64,000 bases of DNA from Auanema rhodensis (lineage: Eukaryota; Nematoda; Chromadorea; Rhabditida; Rhabditidae). The notes under the pieces are model-generated. The model was not told the DNA's origin and did not search any database. It was given only the letters and a program-made list of their open reading frames with translations. Numbering within the stretch: the first letter of the stretch is position 1; each line of letters opens with the position of its first letter. This document shows positions 52,861 through 64,000 of the stretch, in pieces. The stretch spans positions 15,260,501 through 15,324,500 of the forward strand of contig OZ059899.1 of the NCBI GenBank assembly GCA_964057225.1, in the 5' to 3' direction. Position numbers and translations under genes: made by a program.

Positions 52861-55800
52861 ATGGACTCCTCATCAATCTGTCTGCCTCAGGAAGAACTTT
52901 CCTTATCTGGATCATCCTTTGAGACATTTCTCTTTACTGTCCTCTTCCCACCATTATGTGCATTCGGTCTAGTTGGAAATGCTTTAACAATATCAGTGTT
53001 GCTCAGTCATGATTTCATGTCCAGGTAAGAAAGATCGTCAACTTCATATGATACTTGTCTATAATCGTTTCAGAGCCAATATATTTCTGACCTGCTTAGC
53101 TGTATGTGATATCTGTTTTCTAATACTCTTTATTCCACATTCAATGGCTAACTTCGAGGTCATAGGATTGAATTTGGCATTCCGCCAGCTATATCTGCCA
53201 TCTAGAGTGCATCTGATTGCATTTGCTAATTGGGGATCAGCAGTAGCCATTTGGTAAGTTCTCTATAACAGCCATATTTCCTGTTTCTATTATTTACTAA
53301 TGTTATGATTTGATGATGCAAATTATAAGATTATGATGTCGTTAATCAATCATGGAAACAGCCTACCTGTCAAGACATATAAACTATGACCAATTTCAAA
53401 TATTTCCGGCTTTTCATGTATTGTTTTCATAGTATTGCACGTGCTATGCTCACGTCTCACGTACGATGCTCACGGTATCGCACGTGCAATGCTCACGTCT
53501 CACGTACTACACTCACGTATTGCACGTACGATGTTCGCGTACTACACTCACGTACTAGACGTACACATATTATTTTTGCATTTTTTATTTATAATTAGCG
53601 GTTGTATTCAATTAGTCTATCACAAATCATAAATTAGAAGAATAATAATTTTTTTTCTTTTCAGGCTTGTTGTTGGTGTTAGCTTTGAACGTGTTGTAGG
53701 AGTCCGATGGCCGTTGCATCAGCTATCAAAGCCGTCAGGCCGACGGTTAGCTTCAGGTAATTCAAATATGCAATTGATTATATAAAAAACTTGTTTTGTA
53801 TGATTATGGGGGGATTGTTTTTGATTTTTCTTTTTTTTTGCACAAAAAATATGATTTTAGTCGAATCATATTACTATTCTTTATTAGATTATATTAATTG
53901 AAACATAAAAGGAATATACACACACATATATCTATATATATATATATAGTATATAATATAACTAACTATATGTAAATTATTTTTTTAAAATAAAAAATAG
54001 ATAGAACATAAAATAAAATAAATTATAATAAGTTAGATATATAAAAAATATAATTGTTATGCAACATTTTTTTCTTGTTTTTATTCTTATTTTATATATT
54101 ATAGGTTTAATATTATTAATGTCAGCATGTGCTATGCTTACATTCTATGATCATGTATCACATCATTGTGTTACAAAATCTCTTTGTAATCATACACAAT
54201 TAATATCTACATGTTTAGATGTAGATTTAGAAGTGTAAGTTTATTTATTTATTTTATTTTTTTAAATTATTTTAATAATATTTTTTATTTTATTTTAAAT
54301 AATACAATTTCAGATGGCATGGCAATCGTACTAATTGGACACCACCGTTTCTCAGACGATATGTACGATGGGCACGTGCAGCTCATGTCGTATTTGTGCT
54401 CATAATTCCATTAATATTACTCATTATTCTTAATGTATTTTTACTTTATTATGTAAAAAATAGGTAATATATTTATATATATATATTTATTATTTTATTA
54501 TAATTACAGATCATTTTTCATGTATGCTTCTTTGGGAAAGGTTACAGAGCGTCTGCGTAAACCAGGAAATCCAACATTACCTTGCGTTGGAACGCTGTTT
54601 CGACGTCACAGTGACCAGGTATGAGTCTTTAAAAATGTTTTAAATATATATTTATTCATTTATAATCAATATATTTGTTTATAACTAACCATGGTAGGAG
54701 GCGGGGCGTTTGGTACACTTTTGCTCATCCCATTTTAAATTGAAAAAAATAATTAATCAACGGTCAAAAAAACAAATAAATTTATTAGATAAACTTGATT
54801 CTTATTTTTTTCAATTTGTTTCAAGTTTTTTTGTCTGTTTGGGAAATACCCATAAATAGCAGATCCTACAAACCTGAGATTGAGCAATCTCGTGCATACA
54901 TCAAGCTTGGGTAAGCCCCAATTTGTTAAACGCGCTCTAATATTAATCAAATTAAAAAAAAAGAGGGATGAATGAAAATATACTATCTATATTATATAGT
55001 TAATGTCTAATAATATAAGTTAAAGAAAAGCTATGTATTTGAAGTCTAAGCGTTTTGTATTAATTATCGTCTGACTATTCGTTAGTATAACTATAATTTA
55101 CCAAAAATATTTTTTTTCTTATGTAATATTTAAGTTTGCCTGTTTAACTATTCTTTGTTTTATTAAAAAAATATAATTTATTTTCTTTTTTAATTAAAAT
55201 ATTGATTAAAAACTATTGTCTTAACAGGTTCCGATACGTCCACTAACCGTAAGTATTTTTTTTCTGGACATAATGCCTTGTAGTTGTATTTTAAATTCTT
55301 TGACACACATAGTTAAATATATATATATTTTTTATTCAAAATATATATAATAGATTTCACTGATTAGTATAGTTTAATATAGTTAAATTTTGGTTTTCTT
55401 TTCTTGTCTTTGTCTTCCCTACATACATACATGTGTTTATGTCAATGTTTTGTCATTTGTCGTTTGTCTGTCTTGTCGTTGATTCACCTATGTATCAAAC
55501 ACATAAGTAACTATACATATATAGTTACTTATGTGTATGTTTATATATATATGTGCTTACATCTTATTAATAATCAGCTACATATAATCAACGTATCCGC
55601 TGCACTTTTTTTTTATTGCCAATTTATATTAATTTCCTTTTTTTTAACACATTTTTAACAACAAAAGCTATTCTTTTTTTCTTAAATAAAATAGAAATAT
55701 TCAAATATTTGCAGATTTTGCAGCAAAAAACGGAACATCGTGTTGCTGTTACTGTTTGTGCTGTTGTTACTTCGTTCACAATAACACAGGTAAACCATTA

Positions 55801-55935
55801 TTTATGAGTTATATCTTTTCTCATTTGACACTTTCTCATTTAAAACTCTTTTTTTCAAACATTTTTCATGTAAAAAAAAATATGTTTTATATGAATAAAG
55901 TCTGATATGAATATATATTATATTATATACATATA

Positions 55936-55979
<44 letters not shown>

Positions 55980-58900
55980 GTTTAGTTATATAAATCTTGA
56001 AAATTTTTGAAAAATTTCTTTAAAAATAATATATATTTATAAAGGAAAATATAGTGGTAACTGCAAAGCCATGCGTCATCGTAAATTTTGTTCAATCAAC
56101 CTTTTCTTGAAAAATCATTTTTCAGGCTCCATCTGCAGTAAATTTATGTATTAATACACTATGGCCAGATTTCAAAAATAACATTCATTGGAAGAATGAA
56201 TGGTTTGTTCTTTATTTTATTATAATTAAACTATATAATTAATAATGAAACTTATTTAATGAAATTAAGTAACAAAAATGATCTGAAAATCAAAATGAAG
56301 TTCAAATAACAGTTCAAATTGATTAAAATTCTTCTTTTTTTTTGTCAAAGTCATCATATATAGTTAATTATTCGAGCACAATGATTGAATTCATTCAAAG
56401 CTTACATAGATAGATGTTTCAATGAGTTTTTATAATATCACTGAACTTCCGTTAGATGTTACCAGACGTCTATTTATTAATTATATAGTATATAATATAC
56501 CAAAATCTATATTTGAATAGTTAATACCATAAGTTTTGAACGCGAAAAATTAATCAAGAACCTATTTCCTCATATAATAACATTTATTCATTATGAATTT
56601 TATAATATCGGTTTCACATAATTAACTTTAAAAAACTTGTTTTATATAATTTTGAATAATTTATAAAACAAACAGCTTGATTAATCATATTAACAACATT
56701 TCTTTAATAATTATTTTAAAGAAATAATATATTAGCTGTGCGCAAAAGTTTCCGTCCCTTCTCTCGCCCACACGAATCCGTTTCATATTTTTGAAATGTT
56801 TGTTCAAAAACTTTTGCGCATACCTAATATTTTTTTTTGTTTTATGAACGAGATCCTGTCGTTGAAAATATTGTATTATTCTTGAATATAATACCAAAAT
56901 CTTGTTTAACTTTTGCTTTATATGGCTTATGAAGAAATAAAAGGCAAGTTACACTAACAATACCATCAAGTGAAGCTCCACTAAATGTAAAATATAAAAT
57001 TCCTATAATTCCTATATTATAATTAATTTTATTTAGATAATATAATACCTCTTGGTGCTACTATATTAAAAAAGAATATATAACTATAAATAATTCCGGG
57101 AACAATATGTAATATAGTTGGAACTAAGATCTAAACATTCATTAGAATTTAAATATTCATTTTTGGCGCCTTTTGCTAACCTGTACTAAGAGATTTAATA
57201 GTAATCGAAATTGCATTTTCTTTGTTCGATTACTAAGATTTAAAGAATTTTTGTTTAAATAATAAACAGAAAAAGCTAAGAATAATAATGATGTTAATGT
57301 TAAAACTATACATGTAGATAACATTAATACTAACGTTGTATATAATATATCAGATGATGGTATATATGCCAACTTATACTGTCCCATTAGAGAAACAAAT
57401 TCTGGACATACCTAAAGAATAAGAAATTCAATTATTATATTATATATATATATTTATATTTTGAATAATTACCGATATAAGTTGTGAAGTAGCATCTTCC
57501 TCATCATATTCAGCTGATATTAAGGTTGCTGATATAGGATAGAATGATATACTTAATACAAGATAAATTAATAGTAAAATATGTGCTAGTTTAGGTATAG
57601 ACTGTCCATACATACATATATACATACGGTGTAAAGCTAATACAGAACCCATAGCTACAGAAAATGATTGTATAAATGTTTCAATTGATGAATCATACAT
57701 TGGACCTATAGATAAAAATCCAAAAGAAACATATATCATAGCTGGCATATAACCATAATTTATCTAAAAAAACAAATAATATTCTATATATAATTTTAAA
57801 AAAAATTAAATCATACACAAAATGTATTGAATAGTGAACAAGCAGCTATAGCAGTAGTAAATATATACATATATCTCTTATATTGTTTATCCATATGTGC
57901 TATATGTACATTATATAATATATAATAAGCATATAAGATAAGAGGTATAGTTAGGATTCCAATAGCATAATGTAATGGTACATACCATTCAGCAGGAAGT
58001 TCAGCTCGCGCTGGACATTCCGCCATCGCAATAACTGAATTCTATCTAATTGTTTCGTGATTTCAAGTTTATTCACATGAATACACATAATAATATTAAA
58101 TTAATATATTACATCTGTTAACTATATCTATCTATAACAAAAATAATTGATTGAGATTATAATATTATCAGGTGATAACTGTGATAAAAGAATCTGCAAA
58201 TTTATTATTTAATCATCAGCTGAGTAAAAAGTCGTTAGAAATCGAAAGAAGCTTATAATATATTATTATATAGTTAACTAGAAATATTATGTACTTTTGA
58301 AATTAGTGAACTGTTCACAAAAATTTGCATATTCATTTTGATCTTATTTTTAAATATTAAATTGATATAATCGGTTGTATATATGTATAGCTTATATGAT
58401 GACGTCATAATTAGCATACCTATTTGTAAACATTTCGAATAATATAAATAATCTTTAATCAATTATATAATTATAATATATTATTGTATTTAATTATAAT
58501 TAATTTTAAACATTTTTTTTTAATATATTTAACTATGCTAATTATAATTATATTATAGGTACACATTACAAGTTATAACATCATTTCTGGTTGTCTTCGG
58601 CAAAAGCTTCAATTTTGTTGTTTTCTGCTTAAGCTCATCAAGCTTTCGTCAACGTCTTCTAGTCAGCCTTCGATCCAAATATGGCCTCAAGGATGATAAC
58701 AGCAATAAGTATGTAGCTGTACGGACAGCAGTTTGTCCAGCTACTATGTCGTCACGAAAATCGAGGGGGTGAGATTGATCTGGCATGACTATACCGATCT
58801 CTCTTTCCTGTCTTTTATTGTTTCTCCCTTTTTTTTTCACCTCGTCTACTACATCATACCATTTTAATTATTTGAGCTTAATTATAAATATATTTATATC

Positions 58901-60317
58901 ATATAGCTAACTATAATGCTCAACTATTAATCTATATGATATAGTATATGAAAATACATATTATGTATACGTTTCACTGGGATATATTCCAGATTTAAAT
59001 CATTTTCAATTTGCCATTTGAAGAAAGAAACGTTCTTCATCTTCATCTTATGTAGTTTCCAATATCAGCAGGCCAACTTTAGACAAGTAGCTTTGCCTGA
59101 AAGTTTCCAACCTTGTTCCAACCTTAAAACTTTGTTTGGTGTCTCTCTATCAATTGAGAAAATTCAATCGACAATCACAAAAACTTCATTTTTCATTTCG
59201 CTTTCCACTTCCATAGCTATAACTATTGACCACATGACAACTCTTCCATCCAATATCCAATTTTCAGGATCAAAAAAATAAAATTCTTCTTCCTCAGTCA
59301 TTTATCTGATTTTTAAACTTTTTTTTTTGAAATGATTGAAAAAGAAATGAAATATATCAATCAATATGCTTAATTATGTCATTTTTATTATTATAACTAT
59401 AACTTGTAAATATTATTTTTACATAATTAATAATAATAATAAGTTATATTATACTTTATGTGTGCTGGATTTTGTTTTTTTTTTGTTTTTCAACTACAGG
59501 AGTTCAAACACGACTTACCTCAACATGTTTGTTCTAAGTTTCAGCATCGAAAGTATCAAAGGATTTTGGATAATTCACGTATATCTCCACGTGATAATTT
59601 TTATTTTCACGTCAAAATGACGCATAATGCGGTTGGTTTTCGAAGATCCAGCTGCAACTGTAGGCACAAACACATTTCGCTTTCTCTTCTTCTTCTTCTT
59701 TCGTTTTCTTTTCTTTTGCTTCTTACTGTTTTTCTTATTTTCTCAAAAAAAAGTATAGCGAATTCATTTAGTGTTTTCTGGATATTTTCCTTTAAAATCT
59801 GAGATATTATCTCAGTTACCATATCCGAATTTCAAAATTTCGAATTCATAGACATTTAAAAATAGATGAAAATTGTTCATCTTGATGATGTATTGCTGTC
59901 TATTTAAGGAATTACGTCACATATAATTAAAATGCTCACTTAGCGTATGATTTCTTTCAAGAAGGCTGATGACATTCTCAATAGAGCATAAATTCATCTG
60001 AATGTCCTCTTTATGCTTGTAGTCGGTGTCTACTAGTAGATCTAGCTGTAATCTTGTTTCACACATGCACACGTATCTTTATCACCTCCTCATCGTGCTT
60101 CTCCTACTTTTCTTTATAAAACTATAACTATATTAAATCACCAGCTCATTCACTTTCCTACACATCTATCTATGCATATTATAATTTTTTATTTTTAAGT
60201 AATAACTAATCAATATATGATTTCAGACGGTGCCAATCGGTTAATACACAATATACTCGATGTGACAGCCGAGATTCACGGGTTCTATCAGCAAAAAAAT
60301 CATTTCAAAGCATTTAA
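52861..60317 (+). CDS. Class A neuropeptide-type GPCR (FMRFamide-receptor-like)
   Basis: A seven-transmembrane receptor expected in neuronal plasma membranes. Exons: 52861-53024, 53074-53253, 53665-53756, 54105-54234, 54314-54463, 54510-54618, 55228-55248, 55715-55789, 56126-56202, 58559-58708, 59500-59526 (27 nt, tentative), 60227-60317. Phases close to 421 aa. The ATG is directly preceded by an in-frame TAG. TM1 has GLVGNALTISVL, TM2 LAVCDICFLILF, and TM3 ends SFERVVGVRWPL (the DRY/PL region). The TM4-5 loop has cysteines and N-glycosylation sites (CNHT, GNRTNWT). TM6 is EHRVAVTVCAVVTSFTITQ with PSAVNLC, and TM7 VVFGKSFNFVVFCLSSSSFR. These fit the nematode FRPR/SPRR/DMSR-type group; the exact subfamily is uncertain. 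The tail from exon 11 on reads SSNTTYLNI then RCQSVNTQYTRC. If exon 10 is not spliced the protein ends at 58770. Intron 2 holds an ACGT-rich minisatellite and intron 9 a nested gene. Confidence 0.9.
53433..53566. repeat. ACGT-rich minisatellite in intron 2 of the neuropeptide GPCR
   Basis: About 134 bp made of degenerate 10-18-bp units related to TGCTCACGTCTCACGTACGA, with ten or more ACGT cores and two CACGTG boxes (GCACGTGC in full). It is CpG-rich inside an AT-rich intron. Units vary (GATGCTCACG, ACTACACTCACGTA, GATGTTCGCG), so it is an old or diverging tandem repeat. Confidence 0.85.
54690..54960. other. Non-AT-rich insert in intron 6 of the neuropeptide GPCR
   Basis: Intron 6 is 609 nt. 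Its middle contains GGAGGCGGGGCGTTTGGTAC at one end and AAGCCCC...AAACGCGCTC at the other, with composition unlike the intron flanks. I see no clear terminal repeats or target duplication. It may be a decayed repeat element, but the class is unknown. Confidence 0.3.
55921..55976. repeat. (AT)n microsatellite in intron 8 of the neuropeptide GPCR
   Basis: AT dinucleotides, perfect over the last 35 bp or so. Confidence 0.95.
56730..56829. mobile_element. Mariner-type MITE, 96 bp, with TA target duplication
   Basis: Element 56732-56827, flanked by TA on both sides. The left end reads TTAGCTGTGCGCAAAAGTTT. The right end, reverse-complemented, reads TTAGGTATGCGCAAAAGTTT; they match at 18 of 20 bases. 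TTAGGT...GCAAAAGT ends with TA duplication are typical of mariner-derived elements. It is too short to code for a transposase. It lies inside intron 9 of the plus-strand GPCR, 14 bp beyond the stop codon of the nested minus-strand receptor, so it may be part of that gene's 3' UTR. Confidence 0.8.
56842..58026 (-). CDS. Nematode chemoreceptor, SRI/SRH-like serpentine receptor (nested gene)
   Basis: A seven-transmembrane chemosensory-type receptor, expected in sensory neuron cilia. Five exons (58026-57817, 57763-57473, 57411-57181, 57130-57049, 57011-56842) close in phase to 327 aa, the usual size. The N-terminal region has Cys-Pro...Pro-x-Trp-Tyr...Leu-His (ECPARAELPAEWYVPLHYAI), followed by MDKQYKRYMYIF, YMPAMIYVSFG and ALHRMYICMYG. 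Late features are MQFRLLLNLLVQ, ILVPTILHIVPG and LDGIVSVTCLLFLHKPYK, the HKPY-type end of TM7 in SRH/SRI receptors. Codons are very AT-rich, unlike mdh-2 and FAR. The whole gene lies within intron 9 (56203-58558) of the plus-strand neuropeptide GPCR, on the opposite strand. No disabling change is seen. The family placement within the Str superfamily (SRI versus SRH) is uncertain. Confidence 0.9.
58400..58407. promoter_or_regulatory. CRE palindrome upstream of the nested chemoreceptor
   Basis: TGACGTCA, 374 bp before the nested gene's ATG on its strand and 152 bp before the TM7 exon of the host. It is a consensus CREB/bZIP site; its use is inferred only from position. Confidence 0.35.
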
Positions 60318-61655
60318 TTTGATACAAACTTTGGCTTTTTTCATCATCTGATCAATCATCAGCAGCAGCACTCTTAGCAGCATCATCATCATTACTATCA
60401 TCTATCATCATCTTCTAGTGTGTGTATATGTTGATATTTAACATTTAATTCTTGTTTCATCTATTGTATTTAACATTTATATCTTTTTCTCTTAATTATT
60501 TAATTATATACTATATAGTATAGTTAATATATACTAAAAGTAGACATTTTGTTTTAAAACATTGATTGATTGATTGAGTATATTTCTGAAAAATGACCAA
60601 AAAAGGGCTGCATTATAATATTCATAATAATAACAAGTTATATATAGTATATAGTATATAGTATATAGTATATATATATATATATACAAATATTAAGATT
60701 ATAAGAATAATCATAATTAATATTATTATTCAAAATGAGCCAATTTCTCTAATGATCTACCTTTGTCACACTTCTCAAACTCTTGGTTGTTCAATTTTTA
60801 TTTTAAATGTTATTGTATATTATGTATCATCATCATCATCATCAATATATATATTATATATTTTTTTTATTTTATCAACCAAACAAACTTTTCTGCTGCT
60901 GACCAATTATCTTTTGCCAGCTCTCACACATTGTATCAGTCTTTTTGTAAATTTTTCATGTTGTAATTCTTATTTTTCTTTATATAAACTAACTAATCTC
61001 TCTTTCTTTTTTCCTCTTTCTCTTTCTCTCTCTTTCTCTCTCTCTCTATCTCTCTTTCTTGAAATATTTTCCACAAAACTCTTCCTCTTCCTAACTTCAA
61101 AAGCAATGATAGGTTCGATTAATTGTGAAGATAATGAGAAATGTCTACTCATGGCTTCTTGTCGTCGCTCATCTTTTTTTCTTTCAAATCTTTCACAAAT
61201 GATTATCAATTGAAACGTGTTTACATCAACTACAAGAAAACATTTTCTTCAAATTATTATTATTTATCTTTGATTTTCTTATCATTTTTACCGATTCGAC
61301 TAATGTTCATATATCGGGTTAGGATAGGAAGGGTAAAGTGAGGTCCACGAGGTGTGAAGAAGATTCCCATGTCTGAAATTGTCGTTCAATTCTCTTCATT
61401 TACAGCTCAAACTATATTAAACCATACACATATAATAGCATAAATAAATATTATTTACATATATATTTATAATATATAAATATAAATATATAAGTTTTTT
61501 TCTGGTTTATAAGCACATCATACAAACATTCATCCAAATACGTATGTATATGCACACAATTTTCATCATTTTCAATCAAACACTTCTGAAATTTCGATTT
61601 GAAAAAAAAATCTTTTTCCATTTTCATTCACTTCTCATGATCTCTCGCCCCCCCC

Positions 61656-61699
<44 letters not shown>

Positions 61700-64000
61700 A
61701 GTTTATCTTTCTATGTTCCCAGTTTTTGACTCCCTTGCTCTCTTTTACTCAATTATGTTAGTTTTTCCCCTGTATTTAGCCTTTATCTTTCATTTGAATT
61801 GAATACGATGTATGTTTTGTAAATAATCCAATGTATAAACTATTTCAATTTGGATAGATAAACCATTTTTCAGTTATTTTTAAGTTTAATGTATAGCTAT
61901 ATCATATAATATGTGTATATTTTCATATTTTTATATAAAAAAAACAATTTTGTTCTGAGAAACGATGCGCTAACTCATCTTCCAGTCAAGGCTCGCAATG
62001 CTCTTGCTGCTTGCTGACTGATCACGCTCTTCCAATGCGGTGTCCTTCTTTTCTCTCAACTTTCAAAGTTTACATGTTCCATACACACACACACACACAT
62101 AACGTTCTGCTATTTCTATCGTCATATACACAAGGTAAATCGGTTACAAGCTGTAAATGGTACAGAGTGAAACAGAAATTTGATGTCAGAAAATGAATTG
62201 TTGATTTCCGGATGGTGTTGACAACTATGAAATAAGTTTTTATTTTTATATGATTGATCTATTTCCTCAACTAAATACAAAAGCAACTAAGATTCCAAAA
62301 GCATTGCTCATATAAATCAGAATTAAATAATATTTTGACAATTTGAGGAAATATATTGACCATTCTTTATTATGAAATTTGATTATTTTAGGAAATTGGC
62401 CATCATACATCTATTTCTTTTATTTTCTTATTTTCCATTTCTTTTTATACATATACACACTTATATATATATTTCCTTATCATTGTAATAATATAGATCT
62501 TAAGAGCATTATCAGAAACTTGAATTATAAAAAAAACTTAAATCAAATTTGAAAATGAGCTCCAATCATAACGACTGTTGTATACAAATTGACCTGTTAA
62601 CAATAAATAATAACTACTTCCGGGGAGGGGAAGGGATTGCGCAGACACAGAGTAGTATGTAGAAATGATTATTGATCCATTTTTTATCTTTTTATCCATT
62701 TTTTTATAATATTTTCATATAATACTACTATTTTCTTATTCAGTCTTGTATGCTTATTACTAATATTGACCTTTTTTCTGTCATTTTTTAACCCATTCCA
62801 AGCTTTGGTATGGGGCTAAAGCCCAAGAGATTAAATGTTTTTGCTATCGTCTCCGCTCTCGTCGTCGGCTCATCATAATCTGCTTTGTCTTGCGAACTAA
62901 TCGTATCATGTATGAATCGTTTTCTGCTGTTTTTGCAATTTTTGTTTAATTTTAAAAATGTTCTTTATCTCTCCTATGTCGCTCTTTGTCTTTTTTTTTT
63001 CACACGTACACACATGTTAGCTGTTTTCTTGTACATGCTCTTCATTTCGAACGGTCATCATATGCACATTGTGAAGTCGTCCATGATGATGACAATTGCA
63101 TTGCAACTGTAATTTGAGTTTGGTATGCCACGTTCGTATTCATCCTCCTTCTTCAACCATACTTTCTAGTTTGTTCGTGTTCCTCTCTTTTCTATTCACC
63201 TAGTTGTCATTCCCACTCCACTAAAGTGATGAAAAACGATTTTTCCCACTTTCAACACTAATTTACTCAGAACCTTCAATTTGAATCATCATAATTTGGC
63301 GGGGCGCCTTTATGCCTCCAGTCATGTCTTTTCCATCGTAGGACAACTGATAAGCCGATATGTGATGTTCTACTTTGAAATGATGTATTCAGAAATTTAC
63401 ACAGACACCGATTGATGCTGTCACTTATCACCTATCTCGCATCAAATCGATGATTCGCATTTCCATCATTCTTTTCCATATCTAGCAGTTTTTTTCGTCA
63501 TCACTACTTCAGATACACTATTTTGTTATATTTGTTATAGTTATATATATATATATATATGATGATGACGTGTCTTTAAAATATTTCAAAATTTAATTTT
63601 TTTGTCCGAAAAAATGCTGTGTACCTGTCCTTGTCCTTGCGCTCTTTCTCTGTTCCTCCCTCTATTCCTCTTTTCACACTTCTCTCTCTCTCTCTCCCTC
63701 TTTCTCTCTATCTTTTGTATTCTCTTCTTCTTATTTTTCTCTCCCTCTTTCTCTTTCTCTCTCTCTCTTTACAAAGTCTAAACGTTTTATTGGTAAAAGA
63801 AACAATTAGTCGTTTTCGTGATTCTCTCTTACCGCTTGTTCATCATTAACAATACCATCATTTTCTTCTTCAATCATTTACTTTTCTTCAAAAATTAAGT
63901 TTAACGCAACGTCAAACTTTCACGTTACGTGACTTTGTTGGGTGACGTTTACGTGGCAAAATGCCATTTTTTTGTCCAAATATTTTTATTTTTAAATGTA
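60318..64000. other. Gene-free right end
   Basis: About 3.7 kb with no supported gene. It holds AT islands (60.64-60.69 kb), CT tracts (about 61.0-61.06, 61.66-61.7 and 63.68-63.78 kb), a CA run at about 62.08 kb, and a non-repetitive stretch at 62.75-63.45 kb with GC-richer spots (GGCGGGGCGCC at about 63.3 kb). Open frames here are Ser/Leu/Phe low-complexity translations of CT tracts. Confidence 0.55.
61659..61698. repeat. (CT)n microsatellite after a C-run
   Basis: A nine- to ten-base C-run (61648-61657) followed by about 19 CT units. Confidence 0.93.

Noticed and set aside
54753-54950. Minus-strand 65-codon frame in receptor intron 6
   Set aside because: No ATG-splice context or recognised domain. 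It lies in the odd intron insert and may be a repeat relic.
58709-58770. Read-through end of the neuropeptide receptor, with stop at 58770
   Set aside because: Possible, but GTATGT at 58709 is a strong donor, and the in-phase exons at 59500 and 60227 give a better tail. Kept only as an alternative isoform.

Overview
The window looks like a piece of an AT-rich nematode chromosome. The evidence is a fatty-acid-and-retinol-binding (FAR) protein, a family known only from nematodes, a nematode-type SRI/SRH chemoreceptor, introns mostly of 43-60 nt with short TTTCAG-type acceptors, and strong GGA/CCA/CTC codon preference in the two genes that are probably highly expressed (mdh-2 and FAR). The species cannot be named from the sequence.

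Layout. 1-5.1 kb is gene-dense, all on the minus strand: the 5' part of a mitochondrial protein gene (probably MRPS31-like, running off the left edge), mitochondrial malate dehydrogenase (mdh-2), and a STARD10-like START-domain lipid-transfer protein. 5.1-14.8 kb has no gene I can support; its plus strand is purine-rich with many (GA)n arrays. 14.8-18.1 kb holds a 15-exon proton/myo-inositol cotransporter (HMIT/SLC2A13 type, minus strand) with two GC-AG introns. 20.2-21.5 kb holds an unrecognised single-pass membrane protein (plus). 21.5-26.6 kb is repeat-rich intergenic DNA. 26.6-28.4 kb holds the FAR gene (plus) with a recognisable TATA/initiator pair and a probable outron. 30.6-31.4 kb is a short unrecognised gene (minus). 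31.4-52.9 kb is a gene desert of about 21 kb, with long (GA/CT)n arrays, pyrimidine-rich plus strand and several recurrent non-coding motifs. 52.9-60.3 kb is a 12-exon neuropeptide-type GPCR (plus). Its ninth intron contains a complete five-exon SRI/SRH-like chemoreceptor on the opposite strand, and a mariner-type MITE lies 14 bp beyond that gene's stop codon. 60.3-64 kb has no supported gene.

The genes do not form one pathway. Local links are: mdh-2 and the MRPS31-like gene are same-strand mitochondrial genes 244 nt apart and could be an operon; the HMIT, STARD10-like and FAR products all handle small metabolites or lipids; the two GPCRs share one locus by nesting. All exon junctions given were derived by hand from splice signals and reading phase. 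Phases close exactly for all genes except the 5' end of the 30.6-31.4 kb gene. The most interesting items are the nested receptor pair, the two phase-verified GC-AG introns, the ACGT-rich minisatellite inside the neuropeptide receptor, and the recurrent CCTYAGG and TTTCACGTGAAA elements of the desert.
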